DNA of 56,841 bases from the NCBI GenBank assembly GCA_021776075.1, contig JAJFGQ010000054.1, positions 1 to 56,841 of the forward strand, given 5' to 3'. The position numbers and the translations under genes are program-made. The notes beneath the pieces were generated by a model, which made no database searches, was not told the origin of the DNA, and saw only the letters and a program-made list of their open reading frames with translations. Positions 8,560-17,127 of the stretch are shown in pieces (positions within the stretch are counted from its first letter, which is position 1; every line of letters starts with the position of its first letter). The stretch comes from Alphaproteobacteria bacterium. GTDB taxonomy: Bacteria; Pseudomonadota; Alphaproteobacteria; Micavibrionales; Micavibrionaceae.

Positions 8560-9702
8560 ATGTTCGGAGTCTATGTCCATTGGCCCTTTTGTGCGTCTAA
8601 ATGTCCTTATTGCGATTTTAATTCCCATGTCCGTGAGTCGATTGACCACGCCGCCTGGCTGCGTTCCTATGTCAGAGAAATTGAACATTATGCCTCTTTA
8701 ACGCCGGGACGGGCTGTGACATCTGTCTTTTTCGGAGGCGGCACGCCATCGCTGATGGAGCCGGAAACGGTTGCGGCTGTTATTGGCGCTATCCAACGAT
8801 CATGGCCGAAAACGGCGCAGGATATTGAAATCACGCTGGAGGCTAATCCCGGTTCTGTCGAACGTGATAAATTTGCAGCGTTCAGGGCCGCCGGTATTAA
8901 CCGCGTGTCACTTGGCGTGCAATCATTGCGGGATGAGGATCTCCAGTTTTTAGGGCGCAAGCATAATGTAAAAGAAGCTCTGGAAGCCCTTGAAACAGCG
9001 TCAAAAATATTTGATCGCTATAGCTTTGATCTGATTTATGCAAGGCCGGAGCAGGAGATTGATAGTTGGCGTGCGGAACTTGAGGAGGCTCTGGAATATG
9101 CCAACGGTCATTTGTCCCTCTACCAATTGACGATTGAGCAGGGTACGCCCTTTTACGGGCAGCATGCGCGTGGGGAGTTTGCCATACCGGACAATGACAG
9201 GGCCGGCGCGTTTTACGAAGTGACACAGGATATTATGGCGCAGGCAGGGCTTCCGGCTTACGAAATTTCCAATCATGCGGCGGAGGAGAGCCAATCACAG
9301 CATAATCTGACCTACTGGCGGTATGGCGATTACGCAGGAATCGGTCCCGGCGCGCATGGGCGATTGACGTTGGAGGGTAAAAAATGGGCCACGCGAGGTC
9401 ATAGAGCACCAGAAATCTGGCTGGAGCGCGTGGCAGAGCAGGGTCATGGCAGTCATCCTTTTGAGGCCGTTTCCGGAGGGCAGCGCTTTACAGAGGCCTT
9501 TATGATGGGGATGCGTTTGCGTGAAGGTGTTTCTTTGTCGCGGCTTGCTGAGGAGAGCGGCCAACCGTGGGATGCGCGCCTTGACCGGACTCGGATTCAA
9601 GCTCTGGCAGAGGAGGGTTTGTTGGTTCTGGAGGGTGATTGTCTGCGCCCGACAATCGCGGGAATGCAACGCTTGAATGGCATTTTGTCTTATTTGTTAT
9701 AA
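8560..9702 (+). CDS. hemW: Heme chaperone HemW (radical SAM, HemN-like)
   Basis: Radical-SAM family heme chaperone, formerly annotated as oxygen-independent coproporphyrinogen oxidase, 380 aa. The N-terminus holds the CxxxCxxC iron-sulfur motif as CASKCPYC, with the HWPFC context, followed by FFGGGTPS and ITLEANPGS. The HemW-diagnostic HNLTYWRYGDYAGIGPGAHG is present near residue 250. The ATG at 8560 is preceded by AGGA at good spacing and gives the standard MFGVYVHWPF start; an upstream in-frame codon at 8518 would overlap the IcmD-like gene. Confidence 0.95.
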   Translation: MFGVYVHWPFCASKCPYCDFNSHVRESIDHAAWLRSYVREIEHYASLTPGRAVTSVFFGGGTPSLMEPETVAAVIGAIQRSWPKTAQDIEITLEANPGSVERDKFAAFRAAGINRVSLGVQSLRDEDLQFLGRKHNVKEALEALETASKIFDRYSFDLIYARPEQEIDSWRAELEEALEYANGHLSLYQLTIEQGTPFYGQHARGEFAIPDNDRAGAFYEVTQDIMAQAGLPAYEISNHAAEESQSQHNLTYWRYGDYAGIGPGAHGRLTLEGKKWATRGHRAPEIWLERVAEQGHGSHPFEAVSGGQRFTEAFMMGMRLREGVSLSRLAEESGQPWDARLDRTRIQALAEEGLLVLEGDCLRPTIAGMQRLNGILSYLL

Positions 9703-9730
9703 AGGCTTTCTTTGACATAAAACAAAAGCT

Positions 9731-10399
9731 ATGTTAGAAACTGCTATGCAAAAAGGTGAGTTAACACATACATTTTCTATCCTCGCGAAAAGGGGAAGTC
9801 TGCCTTATTCCGAGGCTGAGATAGAGGCCATGGACTTAAAGCAGTTACGCTATCTCGTGAGCCAAAGTCCCGGCGCTTTTGGTTGTAGCTATATGGAGTT
9901 GCGGAATCCGGCCCATGATACGGATCAGTATTATTATGACTGGCAGCCGCACGAAGCGCCGCTTTACGCGGGTTTTTCCTATGCGGCATTAGCTTTTTTC
10001 TGTCTTCCCGCTTCGGCGCAGGCATTTTTTGCGCCTCTGGCGGCTTTTATGCTGGCCGGTGTATTGCCGGGGCAGTTGCGGAAGCAGGAGAAGCCGACGC
10101 AATGCTATGAGGAGAGGCTGGATTTCGACATTTCAAAAGAGACTTATGACGGGATAAAAAACCATCTGGATTCCAGAGTTGGTAAATACGGCGTTTATAG
10201 TCTGTTGTTTAATAATTGTACGCATTATGCGGCCCGCACAGCGCGCAAATTTGGTTTGAAGCCGCCAAGGGGCTTTATTCTGAATACACCCGATATTTTG
10301 TCTCGTAAAATCCGGAAGCTGTCGCATGATTCTGATCCTGAAAAGGGAAAGGCCCTGCCATTGCGCAATCGCTTAACCCACCCGGATTACAGCTTTTAG
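9731..10399 (+). CDS. Hypothetical membrane protein with an NCTHYA papain-like motif
   Basis: Unrecognised 222-aa protein. A hydrophobic stretch at about residues 78-117 could form one or two TM segments. The C-terminal part contains YDGIKNHLDSR and then LLFNNCTHYAARTARKFG, which resembles the Cys-containing NC motif of circularly permuted papain-fold families such as LRAT/NlpC-like or DUF4105 proteins. A matching upstream histidine cannot be assigned with confidence; HEAPLYAGFSY near residue 75 is one possibility. The likely start is ATG 9731, with another in frame at 9746. It is 28 bp downstream of hemW. Function unknown; a membrane-linked cysteine peptidase or acyltransferase is speculation. 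Confidence 0.7.
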   Translation: MLETAMQKGELTHTFSILAKRGSLPYSEAEIEAMDLKQLRYLVSQSPGAFGCSYMELRNPAHDTDQYYYDWQPHEAPLYAGFSYAALAFFCLPASAQAFFAPLAAFMLAGVLPGQLRKQEKPTQCYEERLDFDISKETYDGIKNHLDSRVGKYGVYSLLFNNCTHYAARTARKFGLKPPRGFILNTPDILSRKIRKLSHDSDPEKGKALPLRNRLTHPDYSF

Positions 10400-10490
10400 A
10401 TTACCCTGCATTTAAATTGGATAAATTGGCGTTACGTTCCTGTCATTGCTATTCTCCTCTCCTTTTCCCGTCATCCCGTGTCCCTTTTCT

Positions 10491-10574
10491 CGTCATCCCG
10501 AATGAATATGAGGGATCTGAGCCTTTATCAACGAAGAAAGATCTCTCCACTCCTTTCAGTCTGTCGAGATGACG
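10491..10574. repeat. CGTCATCCCG...GATGACG palindromic element
   Basis: The ends CGTCATCCCGA and TCGAGATGACG are inverted, and inside them GGGATCT pairs with AGATCTC, giving a long imperfect hairpin of 84 bases in the convergent gap between 10399 and 10651. A partial extra CGTCATCCCG precedes it at 10469. A relative of similar design lies at 47794-47869. These look like dispersed REP-type repeats. Confidence 0.65.
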
Positions 10575-10603
10575 GGTGGGGGTGTCGGTCGAGATTGACG
10601 GGA

Positions 10604-10635
10604 GGAAGGAAGGAAGGAAGGAAGGAAGGAAGGAA
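10604..10635. repeat. GGAA tetranucleotide microsatellite, eight units
   Basis: Eight consecutive GGAA units directly follow the palindromic element and end 16 bases before the stop codon of the TetR-like gene on the minus strand. The tract lies between convergent genes, so it is not placed to switch a promoter or a reading frame of a recognised gene. Confidence 0.9.
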
Positions 10636-10650
10636 GAGGCTCGCCGGTCT

Positions 10651-11244
10651 TTACAATATATTCAGTGTATTGCCAAACTGTTCGGCATGGTTCAGGTTTT
10701 GGTCCAGTGCAGCCATGGTTTTGGCCATGTCCGGGCTGTCATCTTCCATCCATGTGCGCAGAGTTTTCAGGTAAAGTCCGGTCAGTCCGGCTATTTTCAG
10801 GGCGCCGCTGAGTCCGGTTGTGGCAATCCCGGCAGCATCCAGCATCCAGCTCATTGAACGGCCCAGATGGGGCAGGCTGATGATGGCCTGTTTAGGATCG
10901 CAGCGGCAGGAGCGCAGGAGCGCTATCGTACCCTCTCGATTTTCGTTCAGAATGTCAAAGCGCTCCATTAAAACATCAAACAAGTTGTCGCGTGGCGGCG
11001 TTTCTTGACCCGGCGTTCCTGTCGGCGTTCCGGCATTTTCCAGTACTTTTCGGTCAATCATGCGGCTGTAAGCAGTCAGGACGTCAAAGCGGTCTTCAAA
11101 ATACTCATGCAGCTCATGAAGGGGCGCTTTTATTTCTTCCGCAATGTTGTGCAGGGTAACGTTTTCCCAGCCTTTTTCCGCAGCCAGTTTCAGAGCCGCC
11201 TTTACTGCCTTTTCCTTGATGTTTTTTGTAGCCTTTTTAACCAT
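10651..11244 (-). CDS. TetR/COQ9-like protein
   Basis: Protein of 197 aa. The N-terminal region (about residues 5-55) has a TetR-like helix-turn-helix pattern: KAVKAALKLAAEKGWENVTL followed by HNIAEEIKAPLHELHEYFED. The C-terminal half reads LYLKTLRTWMEDDSPDMAKT followed by MAALDQNL, which resembles the C-terminal region of COQ9-family lipid-binding proteins that share the TetR fold. It may therefore be a COQ9-like ubiquinone-biosynthesis accessory protein rather than a repressor. The ATG at 11244 is preferred; an in-frame TTG at 11283 would nearly reach the divergent kinase gene. It diverges from the adenosine kinase gene with about 54 bases between starts, so either gene could be its regulatory target if it is a repressor. 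Confidence 0.8.
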   Translation of the reverse strand: MVKKATKNIKEKAVKAALKLAAEKGWENVTLHNIAEEIKAPLHELHEYFEDRFDVLTAYSRMIDRKVLENAGTPTGTPGQETPPRDNLFDVLMERFDILNENREGTIALLRSCRCDPKQAIISLPHLGRSMSWMLDAAGIATTGLSGALKIAGLTGLYLKTLRTWMEDDSPDMAKTMAALDQNLNHAEQFGNTLNIL

Positions 11245-11298
11245 GGGAGTTAAGATAGAGCATCGGATACGAATTTTAAACAAGGAATGGAAAGAAAC

Positions 11299-12303
11299 AT
11301 GTCTGAACCGACTCTTGATATGGTAGCGATTGGAAACGCAATGGTGGATGTTCTGGCGCAGACCACGGATGATTTTCTTGCGGCGCAGGAAAAATCACAT
11401 GGTTTGCAAAAGGGTACAATGTGCCTGATTGATGAACAGCGGGCGGTGGAGCTTTATAGCGAGATGGGTTCAGGCGTAGAGTCCTCTGGTGGTTCTGCCG
11501 GGAATACGATGGCCGGTTTTGCTTCTTTCGGGGGCCGGGGCGCTTATATTGGTAAAGTCGCAGAGGACCAGTTGGGTGAGGTTTTTCGTCATGATATGAA
11601 GGAACAGGGCGTACGTTGTGAGACGCAGCCCTTGGCTGTCGGTGCACCGACAGGGCGTTGTCTGGTGCTGGTGACGCCTGATGGTCAGCGGACGATGAGT
11701 ACATTTTTGGGGGCTGCGGTGGAACTGGGGCCTGACGATGTGGACCCTGACCTGATTGCCTCTGCCCGGATCACGTATCTTGAGGGTTATTTGTTTGATC
11801 CGCCACAGGCAAAGGAGGCCTTCAGGTTATCCGGTAAAATTGCCCATGATGCCGGTCATAAAATTGCCTTAACGCTGTCTGACCCTTTTTGTGTGGATCG
11901 TCACAGGGCTGATTTTGTTGAGTTGGTCGATCACCATGTCGATATTTTGTTCGCCAATGAGGAAGAGATTAAATCCCTGTATGAGTGCGAGAACTTTGAG
12001 CAGGCTGGTAAAAAGGTCATGGATAAATGCGAAATCGCTGTCTTAACGCGGAGTGAAAAAGGTTCCGTGATTCTGGCCGGTGGCGATGTAATCGAAATTC
12101 CTGCCGAGCCGATCGACCGTGTCGTGGATACAACGGGGGCCGGGGATCAGTATGCCGCCGGGTTCCTGTTCGGTTATACAGCCGGTATGGATTTACGAGC
12201 ATGTGGCCGTTTGGGGACATTGGCTGCTACGGAAGTCATAAGCCATATGGGACCGCGCCCGGAAATGAATTATTCCGATTTGCTGAGTAAAATCGCGGCG
12301 TAA
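11299..12303 (+). CDS. PfkB-family sugar/nucleoside kinase, probable adenosine kinase
   Basis: Ribokinase-fold kinase, about 334 aa. It opens with LDMVAIGNAMVDVLAQTTDD, has the substrate-binding GGSAGNTMAGFASFGGRGAY and the C-terminal anion-hole motif DTTGAGDQYAAGFLFGY (PfkB signature 2, with the catalytic Asp in GAGD). The overall pattern matches alphaproteobacterial proteins annotated as adenosine kinase, so purine salvage (adenosine plus ATP to AMP) is likely, but substrate cannot be read from the sequence alone. Two ATGs are possible: 11287, with AAGGA abutting it, and 11299, with better spacing from GGAAAG; I use 11299. Its stop lies ten bases from that of convergent htpG. Confidence 0.9.
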   Translation: MSEPTLDMVAIGNAMVDVLAQTTDDFLAAQEKSHGLQKGTMCLIDEQRAVELYSEMGSGVESSGGSAGNTMAGFASFGGRGAYIGKVAEDQLGEVFRHDMKEQGVRCETQPLAVGAPTGRCLVLVTPDGQRTMSTFLGAAVELGPDDVDPDLIASARITYLEGYLFDPPQAKEAFRLSGKIAHDAGHKIALTLSDPFCVDRHRADFVELVDHHVDILFANEEEIKSLYECENFEQAGKKVMDKCEIAVLTRSEKGSVILAGGDVIEIPAEPIDRVVDTTGAGDQYAAGFLFGYTAGMDLRACGRLGTLAATEVISHMGPRPEMNYSDLLSKIAA

Positions 12304-12313
12304 TTTTATTGTT

Positions 12314-14230
12314 TTAAGCCGCTAAACCGCGCTCCATAAACTGCGCCATGCGGCGGGCGAAAGCGGACGGGTCGGGCACGGGTTCACCCTGAATGATGCG
12401 GGCCTGATCGAGCAGCAGATGAGCGGCATCGCTGCAATCTGTTTTTTCAGCGGCCATGGCGGCGAGTCTTTGGATCAAAGGATGCGTGCCGTTGATTTCC
12501 AGCACACGTTTCGTTTTTGGTTCATATTTCTGGTGAATGCGCAGGACACGTTCCATGCGCAAATCAAGTTCGTCATCGGCAGCAACCAGACAAACCGGTG
12601 AGTCGGTCAGGCGTGCGCTGAGACGGACTTCGCCGATTTCCTCTTCCAGTGTTTCCTGTATGAGCGTAATCAGGGCATCCAGTTGCGGGTCTTTCTTTTT
12701 TTGTTTTGCTTTGCCGTCTTTGGTGTCGCTGTTTTGCTCGGTATCGTCAAATACAGACAGATCAATGCCGCCTTTTGTGATGGACTTAAAGGGCTTGCCG
12801 TCGCAATCCATAACGGTCTGGAGCCAGAAATCATCAATCGTGTCGGTGAAGAACAAGACTTCCAGTCCGCGGGATTTAAAGCCTTCCAGTTGCGGGCTGT
12901 TTTTCAGCGTGTCCATGTTTTCGCCGCTGATATAATAGATCGTGTCCTGCTTTTCTTTCATGCGGGCGATATAGTCAGCCAAGGATGTCAGCTCATCGTC
13001 TTTATGCGTTGAATGGAAACGGACGACTTTCAACAATCCTTCACGATGTTCGGGCGCGTCATACAGGCCTTCTTTCAAAACGGCGCCAAATTGTCCCCAG
13101 AAGGTTACAAAAGCAGGCGGATCGTTTTTAGCGAGTTTATCGAGGTCGCTTAGAATGCGCTTGGCAACGCCGCTGCGGATTTTGTTGATCACGGGGTTAT
13201 GCTGGAGCATTTCCCGGCTGATATTCAGCGGTAGATCTTCACTGTCTATGACGCCGCGCATAAAGCGCAGCCACGGATAGACCAGTCCTTCGCAATCATC
13301 CGCGATAAAGACGCGCTTGACGTACAGGCGCACGGCATGGCGGCGGGTCGGATCGTATAAATCCCATGGGCGCATGGTCGGAACGAAGAGGAGGGCGCTA
13401 TACTCGATTTTTCCTTCCGCTTTCCAGTGTGATGTCATTTGCGGTTCGTCAAAGCCGTGGGTTATATGGCGGTAAAATTCCTCATATTGCTCTGTTGTTA
13501 CGTCATTTTTAGAACGCATCCAGAGAGCGGACGCTTTGTTGACGGGCTTTTCTTCGTCTTCTCCATCTTTTTCCGATTTACCAAGAAAGATAGGAAAATC
13601 AATGTGATCGGAGTAAGTCTGGATAATTTCCTTTAGTTTGTCATCAATCAGGAATTCGCTGCTGTCATCGTCGATATGCAGGGTAATAACCGTGCCGCGT
13701 CCGCTTTCCAGCTTTTTGGTTTCATCTTTTGTGGCTTCGCGCACCGTAAAGCCTGTTTTGCCGTCTGATTCCCAGTGCCATGTTTGTTTGTCACCGGCCT
13801 TGCAGCTAATGACCTCGACCTTTGTGGAGACCATAAAGCAGGCATAAAAACCGACGCCGAACTGACCGATTAAACTAAGCTTGTCTTTATCATTTTTGGT
13901 GCTTCCCATTTGCTCCATCAGGGCCGCCGTGCCTGACTTGGCAATGGTGCCCAGATTTTCAACCAGTTCATCATGGTTCATGCCAATGCCGTTATCGGCA
14001 ACTGTCAGCGTACGAAAGCCCGTGTCTTTGGAAACACGGATTCGGAAGTCTGAATCTTTTTTGATGAGGTCTGAATTCCCGAGCGCTTCATAGCGCAGGC
14101 GGTCGCAGGCATCCGCGGCATTGGAAATAAGCTCCCGCAGGAAAACGTCCCGGTTGGAATAAAGGGCGTGCGCGACAATGTCCAGAAGACGGGATACATC
14201 GGCATTAAAAGTCAGGGTTTCTGTCGTCAT
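12314..14230 (-). CDS. htpG: Chaperone HtpG (Hsp90)
   Basis: ATP-dependent Hsp90 homologue of 638 aa, full length. The GHKL ATPase domain shows FLRELISNAADACDRLRYEA, the Mg-binding DNGIGM, and GQFGVGFYACFMV. The middle domain has PLNISREMLQHNP followed by VINKIRSG, including the catalytic-loop arginine region. The C-terminal dimerisation domain follows an Asp/Lys-rich linker (DTEQNSDTKDGKAKQKKKD). A strong RpoH-type promoter lies 34 bases upstream. It converges on the kinase gene with almost no spacer. Confidence 0.98.
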   Translation of the reverse strand: MTTETLTFNADVSRLLDIVAHALYSNRDVFLRELISNAADACDRLRYEALGNSDLIKKDSDFRIRVSKDTGFRTLTVADNGIGMNHDELVENLGTIAKSGTAALMEQMGSTKNDKDKLSLIGQFGVGFYACFMVSTKVEVISCKAGDKQTWHWESDGKTGFTVREATKDETKKLESGRGTVITLHIDDDSSEFLIDDKLKEIIQTYSDHIDFPIFLGKSEKDGEDEEKPVNKASALWMRSKNDVTTEQYEEFYRHITHGFDEPQMTSHWKAEGKIEYSALLFVPTMRPWDLYDPTRRHAVRLYVKRVFIADDCEGLVYPWLRFMRGVIDSEDLPLNISREMLQHNPVINKIRSGVAKRILSDLDKLAKNDPPAFVTFWGQFGAVLKEGLYDAPEHREGLLKVVRFHSTHKDDELTSLADYIARMKEKQDTIYYISGENMDTLKNSPQLEGFKSRGLEVLFFTDTIDDFWLQTVMDCDGKPFKSITKGGIDLSVFDDTEQNSDTKDGKAKQKKKDPQLDALITLIQETLEEEIGEVRLSARLTDSPVCLVAADDELDLRMERVLRIHQKYEPKTKRVLEINGTHPLIQRLAAMAAEKTDCSDAAHLLLDQARIIQGEPVPDPSAFARRMAQFMERGLAA

Positions 14231-14263
14231 GTTTGTTCTCTTGTTGGATTGCTTTTTATGGTT

Positions 14264-14290
14264 ATGGGGCTTTCATAGCTATTTTTCAAG
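14264..14290 (-). promoter_or_regulatory. RpoH (sigma-32) heat-shock promoter of htpG
   Basis: On the minus strand, CTTGAAA (14290-14284), a 14-base spacer and CCCCAT (14269-14264) followed by AA match the enterobacterial sigma-32 consensus almost perfectly. The start point would fall about 25 bases before the htpG ATG. The -35 box overlaps the stop codon of pdxH, so htpG has its own promoter at the end of the upstream gene. Confidence 0.8.
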
Positions 14291-14954
14291 GATAGAGCAT
14301 CATTTTATGCCAGACATTTTCCGTGCGTGTGTACAAAACGCGCCTGTGAATTCTGTGCTCGCCCTGTACCCAGAACTCAATGTGTTCCGGTTTGACGCAA
14401 TATCCCGACCAGTGAGGTGGGCGCGGTATGTGGTCCTGCCCGGCATATTGCCCCTCATATTCTGTGATGCGTTCGTGCAGTGTGGTGCTGTCTTTAAGCG
14501 GTCTGGATTGTTGTGAGGCCCAGGCGCCAATGCGGCTACCCCGGCCACGGGTGGCATAATAAGCATCGGCCTCTTCATCGCTGACCGATGAAACAGTGCC
14601 TTCAACGCGCACCTGTTTGCCTGTCGTTTTCCAGTAAAAGGACAGGGCAGCGTAGGGATTGGCAGCCAGCGTGTTGCCTTTGCGGCTTTCCTTGTTTGTG
14701 TAGAAGACAAAGCCGTTTTCATCCACAGCTTTTAACAGCATGATCCGTGCGGTGGGTTTGCCTTCTGCGTCCGTTGTGGCCAGGCACATGGCGTTGGGAT
14801 CGCTGGGTTCTGATTTCTCAGCCTCTTCAAGCCATGCTTTAAACAAGGCTAGCGGGTCATCCGGAGCCTCTTGTGCTGTTTGCAGACTTTGAAATGTGTC
14901 AATTTTTTGCATTTTCTTGTGGCCTTGGCCTTCTTTTTGTCCTATTTCCATCAT
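14286..14954 (-). CDS. pdxH: Pyridoxamine/pyridoxine 5'-phosphate oxidase
   Basis: FMN-dependent oxidase making pyridoxal 5'-phosphate, 222 aa. Motifs: ARIMLLKAVDENGFVFYTN and KGNTLAANPYAALSFYWK for FMN binding, RVEGTV, then RGRGSRIGAWASQQSRPL for the substrate, and the family C-terminus GEHRIHRRVLYTR...WHKMMLYP. The start is uncertain: ATGs at 14954, 14951 and 14912 are in frame and none has a clear ribosome binding site; the conserved part begins after all three. The gene diverges from the lipoprotein at 15008. Confidence 0.95.
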   Translation of the reverse strand: MMEIGQKEGQGHKKMQKIDTFQSLQTAQEAPDDPLALFKAWLEEAEKSEPSDPNAMCLATTDAEGKPTARIMLLKAVDENGFVFYTNKESRKGNTLAANPYAALSFYWKTTGKQVRVEGTVSSVSDEEADAYYATRGRGSRIGAWASQQSRPLKDSTTLHERITEYEGQYAGQDHIPRPPHWSGYCVKPEHIEFWVQGEHRIHRRVLYTRTENVWHKMMLYP

Positions 14955-15007
14955 AGATGTATGTATGATACGCCCCTAAAGTCAACAACGTAGAATGAGG
15001 ATTGATT

Positions 15008-15478
15008 ATGAGAAAAATAGCTTTGGTAATGGTTGCGAGTGTTTCGCTGGCGCTTGCGGGTTGTGAGCAAACAGGTCTGGACAAGCAGACTGTAGGAACA
15101 GGGGCCGGTGCTCTTATTGGCGGCGTTTTGGGCTCTCAGGTCGGTGGCGGTTCCGGTCGTTTATGGACAACAGGGGCCGGTGTCTTGCTCGGTGCGTTGG
15201 CTGGTAGTGAAATAGGATCATCGCTTGATCGTGCAGACCGGATGTATATGCAGAAGGCCGGTAGTCAGGCTCACACGGCTCCGATTGGAGAGAGTATTGC
15301 CTGGAATAATCCGGAAAGCGGCCATAGCGGTGCTATCACACCGGTGCGTGACGGCACGAGTAGTGTCGGAAATTATTGTCGGGAATATCAGCAGACTATT
15401 TATATCGATGGACGGGAAGAAACGGGTGTCGGTACGGCTTGTCAGAATGAGGACGGAACGTGGCAGATTTCAAACTAG
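15008..15478 (+). CDS. Glycine-zipper outer-membrane lipoprotein (17 kDa antigen type)
   Basis: Lipoprotein of 156 aa. The signal peptide ends in the lipobox LALAGC (Cys about residue 19). Residues 30-75 form a glycine-zipper pair, VGTGAGALIGGVLGSQVGGG and TGAGVLLGALAGSEIGSSLD, as in the Rickettsia 17 kDa surface antigen family. The C-terminal domain has two cysteines in NYCREYQQTIYIDGREE and TACQNEDGTWQI, the usual end of this family. GAGGA seven bases before ATG 15008 fixes the start; an in-frame TTG at 15002 is less likely. Probable role: envelope structure or integrity. Confidence 0.9.
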   Translation: MRKIALVMVASVSLALAGCEQTGLDKQTVGTGAGALIGGVLGSQVGGGSGRLWTTGAGVLLGALAGSEIGSSLDRADRMYMQKAGSQAHTAPIGESIAWNNPESGHSGAITPVRDGTSSVGNYCREYQQTIYIDGREETGVGTACQNEDGTWQISN

Positions 15479-15502
15479 AGTCCTGACTCTGGGGTCTGAT
15501 AT

Positions 15503-16933
15503 CTAGCTTGTGGCACGACGGGCGGACAGAATCGTAGGGTTTTGTTTCATGTGCCCTGCCTGTATAGGAGGCAGTTCTCCACGATCAGGGTCTTTCATCG
15601 TGATTTTCAGGGCGTTCTGAACAGATGTAAGGCTTTTGTCATCGCCGCAGAGCGCGATGATGGTGGATAGTGTAGTTTCCTGCCCTTTTCTACGCCGGAT
15701 AATAATTTTCTGAGCTAGAGATATGAGATCGTCCCAGTTTGTTTTTGTTTGTTCATTTTCAAAGGCATGTCGGGTGACTTCATGTGGCTCTTCGCCTTTC
15801 TTTGAGCTGCGGTCAAAGGCTTTGGCCGCAGCTTGCAGTGATGCGGCACACCATCCGGCACTGTGACCCTCGCTTAATAGCAGGTTTTGCTTATTGGCCT
15901 GTTTTATGAAGGCGCGGCTGTGACCGCTATTGAGGCTTTCAAACATCAGAGTTTCAAACGTCTGAGTTACGGTTTTTTTATGCTCTTTTTCATTAAAATC
16001 ATTGCTTGCATAGGGTGTGAAGTTGTTGCGGATGTCCAATATGGAGTCCGGTTTAATATCGGCTGTTTCCGATACAAGGTAGCCTATAGACCGAATGCTG
16101 GTGTTTTTGCTTATATTGATGGCAGAACTCAGAATGGCTTCCTTGTTGGAGCCCTTCCACGCCATTTCCTGTGCGTGCTTTGCAAAGGTAAACCACTGTT
16201 TTAAAGATGTCTCATCATATATTTTTCCGATGTGCCGTGCGACGGTAAGAGCTTCTTCCACGAATTTTTTCTTGGGTATAGCCTTGTTGGCAAGGCGTTG
16301 GAGGGCAAAGGATGTCGAATCCATCGCTATAAGAAAAGGGTAATATTCGGGGTAATGGAATACTGTGCTGGTCAGGACATTATTGGCGCGTTGCTGGCCG
16401 GTTGTTTGTATAATGCCAGCTTCGTCCTGTAGAGCGGAGATTACACAGCCAAAGACATCGGCACATAAATTACTGGCAATTAATTCCATGGCATTGTGGT
16501 GCTGTGTGATAATCTCGGTTTGCAGCAGAGAAGGGTTTTCAGGATCGGTATGTTGTTCAAATAAGTTTATAGCGTGCCAGGCATGATGATAGGCGTTGAG
16601 CCGGACCTCCTGCAGGGAAGTAAATTGATCCAGATTTATAGAGCAAAGGGCGGTGACTGTGTGTTTGCTGGTCAGGCCCAGAAACAGGTTCTGGCGCGCT
16701 ATGACAGCGCCAATCAGCCCTGATTCGTGTTTTTTCTTGGCCTGACTTAGAAGCGCCAGAAGAGTCGATGCGGCAGGGTGTTGTATCATGTCCTGCCCGG
16801 CAACTTTAAAAGCCTCACTTTGCTGGCCGTCATGGTGAACGATATAGCGAATAAAAAGCCGTTTATGACTGTCCCGTACTTGCCGGGATATGGTATTGCA
16901 GGCATGTGCGACGCTATCCATTTGTAATGACAT
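15503..16933 (-). CDS. Conserved-looking hypothetical protein, mostly alpha-helical
   Basis: I do not recognise this 476-aa protein. It has no signal peptide or TM segment and looks largely helical, with many His/Gln/Ala residues (YHHAWHAINLFEQH, QTEIITQHHNAMEL). The C-terminus is basic with RRRKGQ and ends SARRATS. Start ATG at 16933 or at 16921 (MDSVAH); neither has an obvious ribosome binding site. It converges with the glycine-zipper lipoprotein (24 bases between stops) and diverges from fabI across a 194-base gap containing a long palindrome. A regulatory, scaffold or effector-like role cannot be told apart. Confidence 0.75.
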   Translation of the reverse strand: MSLQMDSVAHACNTISRQVRDSHKRLFIRYIVHHDGQQSEAFKVAGQDMIQHPAASTLLALLSQAKKKHESGLIGAVIARQNLFLGLTSKHTVTALCSINLDQFTSLQEVRLNAYHHAWHAINLFEQHTDPENPSLLQTEIITQHHNAMELIASNLCADVFGCVISALQDEAGIIQTTGQQRANNVLTSTVFHYPEYYPFLIAMDSTSFALQRLANKAIPKKKFVEEALTVARHIGKIYDETSLKQWFTFAKHAQEMAWKGSNKEAILSSAINISKNTSIRSIGYLVSETADIKPDSILDIRNNFTPYASNDFNEKEHKKTVTQTFETLMFESLNSGHSRAFIKQANKQNLLLSEGHSAGWCAASLQAAAKAFDRSSKKGEEPHEVTRHAFENEQTKTNWDDLISLAQKIIIRRRKGQETTLSTIIALCGDDKSLTSVQNALKITMKDPDRGELPPIQAGHMKQNPTILSARRATS

Positions 16934-16973
16934 GCTAAAAGCCTTTGAATGGTTGCTTTGCGAGGTCGTTATT

Positions 16974-17001
16974 CTCTACCGGATAGCCTATCAGGGTAGA
17001 G
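16974..17001. promoter_or_regulatory. 28-bp palindrome between a hypothetical gene and fabI
   Basis: CTCTACC...GGTAGAG arms with inner GATAG/CTATC form a near-perfect inverted repeat with one bulge. It lies 40 bases upstream of the 476-aa gene on the minus strand and about 126 bases upstream of fabI on the plus strand. It could be an operator for either divergent gene or an RNA hairpin in a leader. No regulator is identified. Confidence 0.45.
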
Positions 17002-17127
17002 TTAAAATTTTCTCAATATTACCCTATTCCTTATATAAGATACTGGACGAAAGGTTTCAAATGTGTAGGATACGTAGGAATTCAGTTTTTTACTTAACAT
17101 AAACGAACATCTTTGGAATGGCGGAGC

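Noticed and set aside
10604-10635. GGAA microsatellite as a phase-variation switch
   Set aside because: It lies between convergent genes, outside coding and promoter sequence of any recognised gene.
15476-15489. AGAGTCCTGACTCT inverted repeat between convergent genes as a terminator
   Set aside because: Five-pair stem without a T-tract on either strand; too weak to call.
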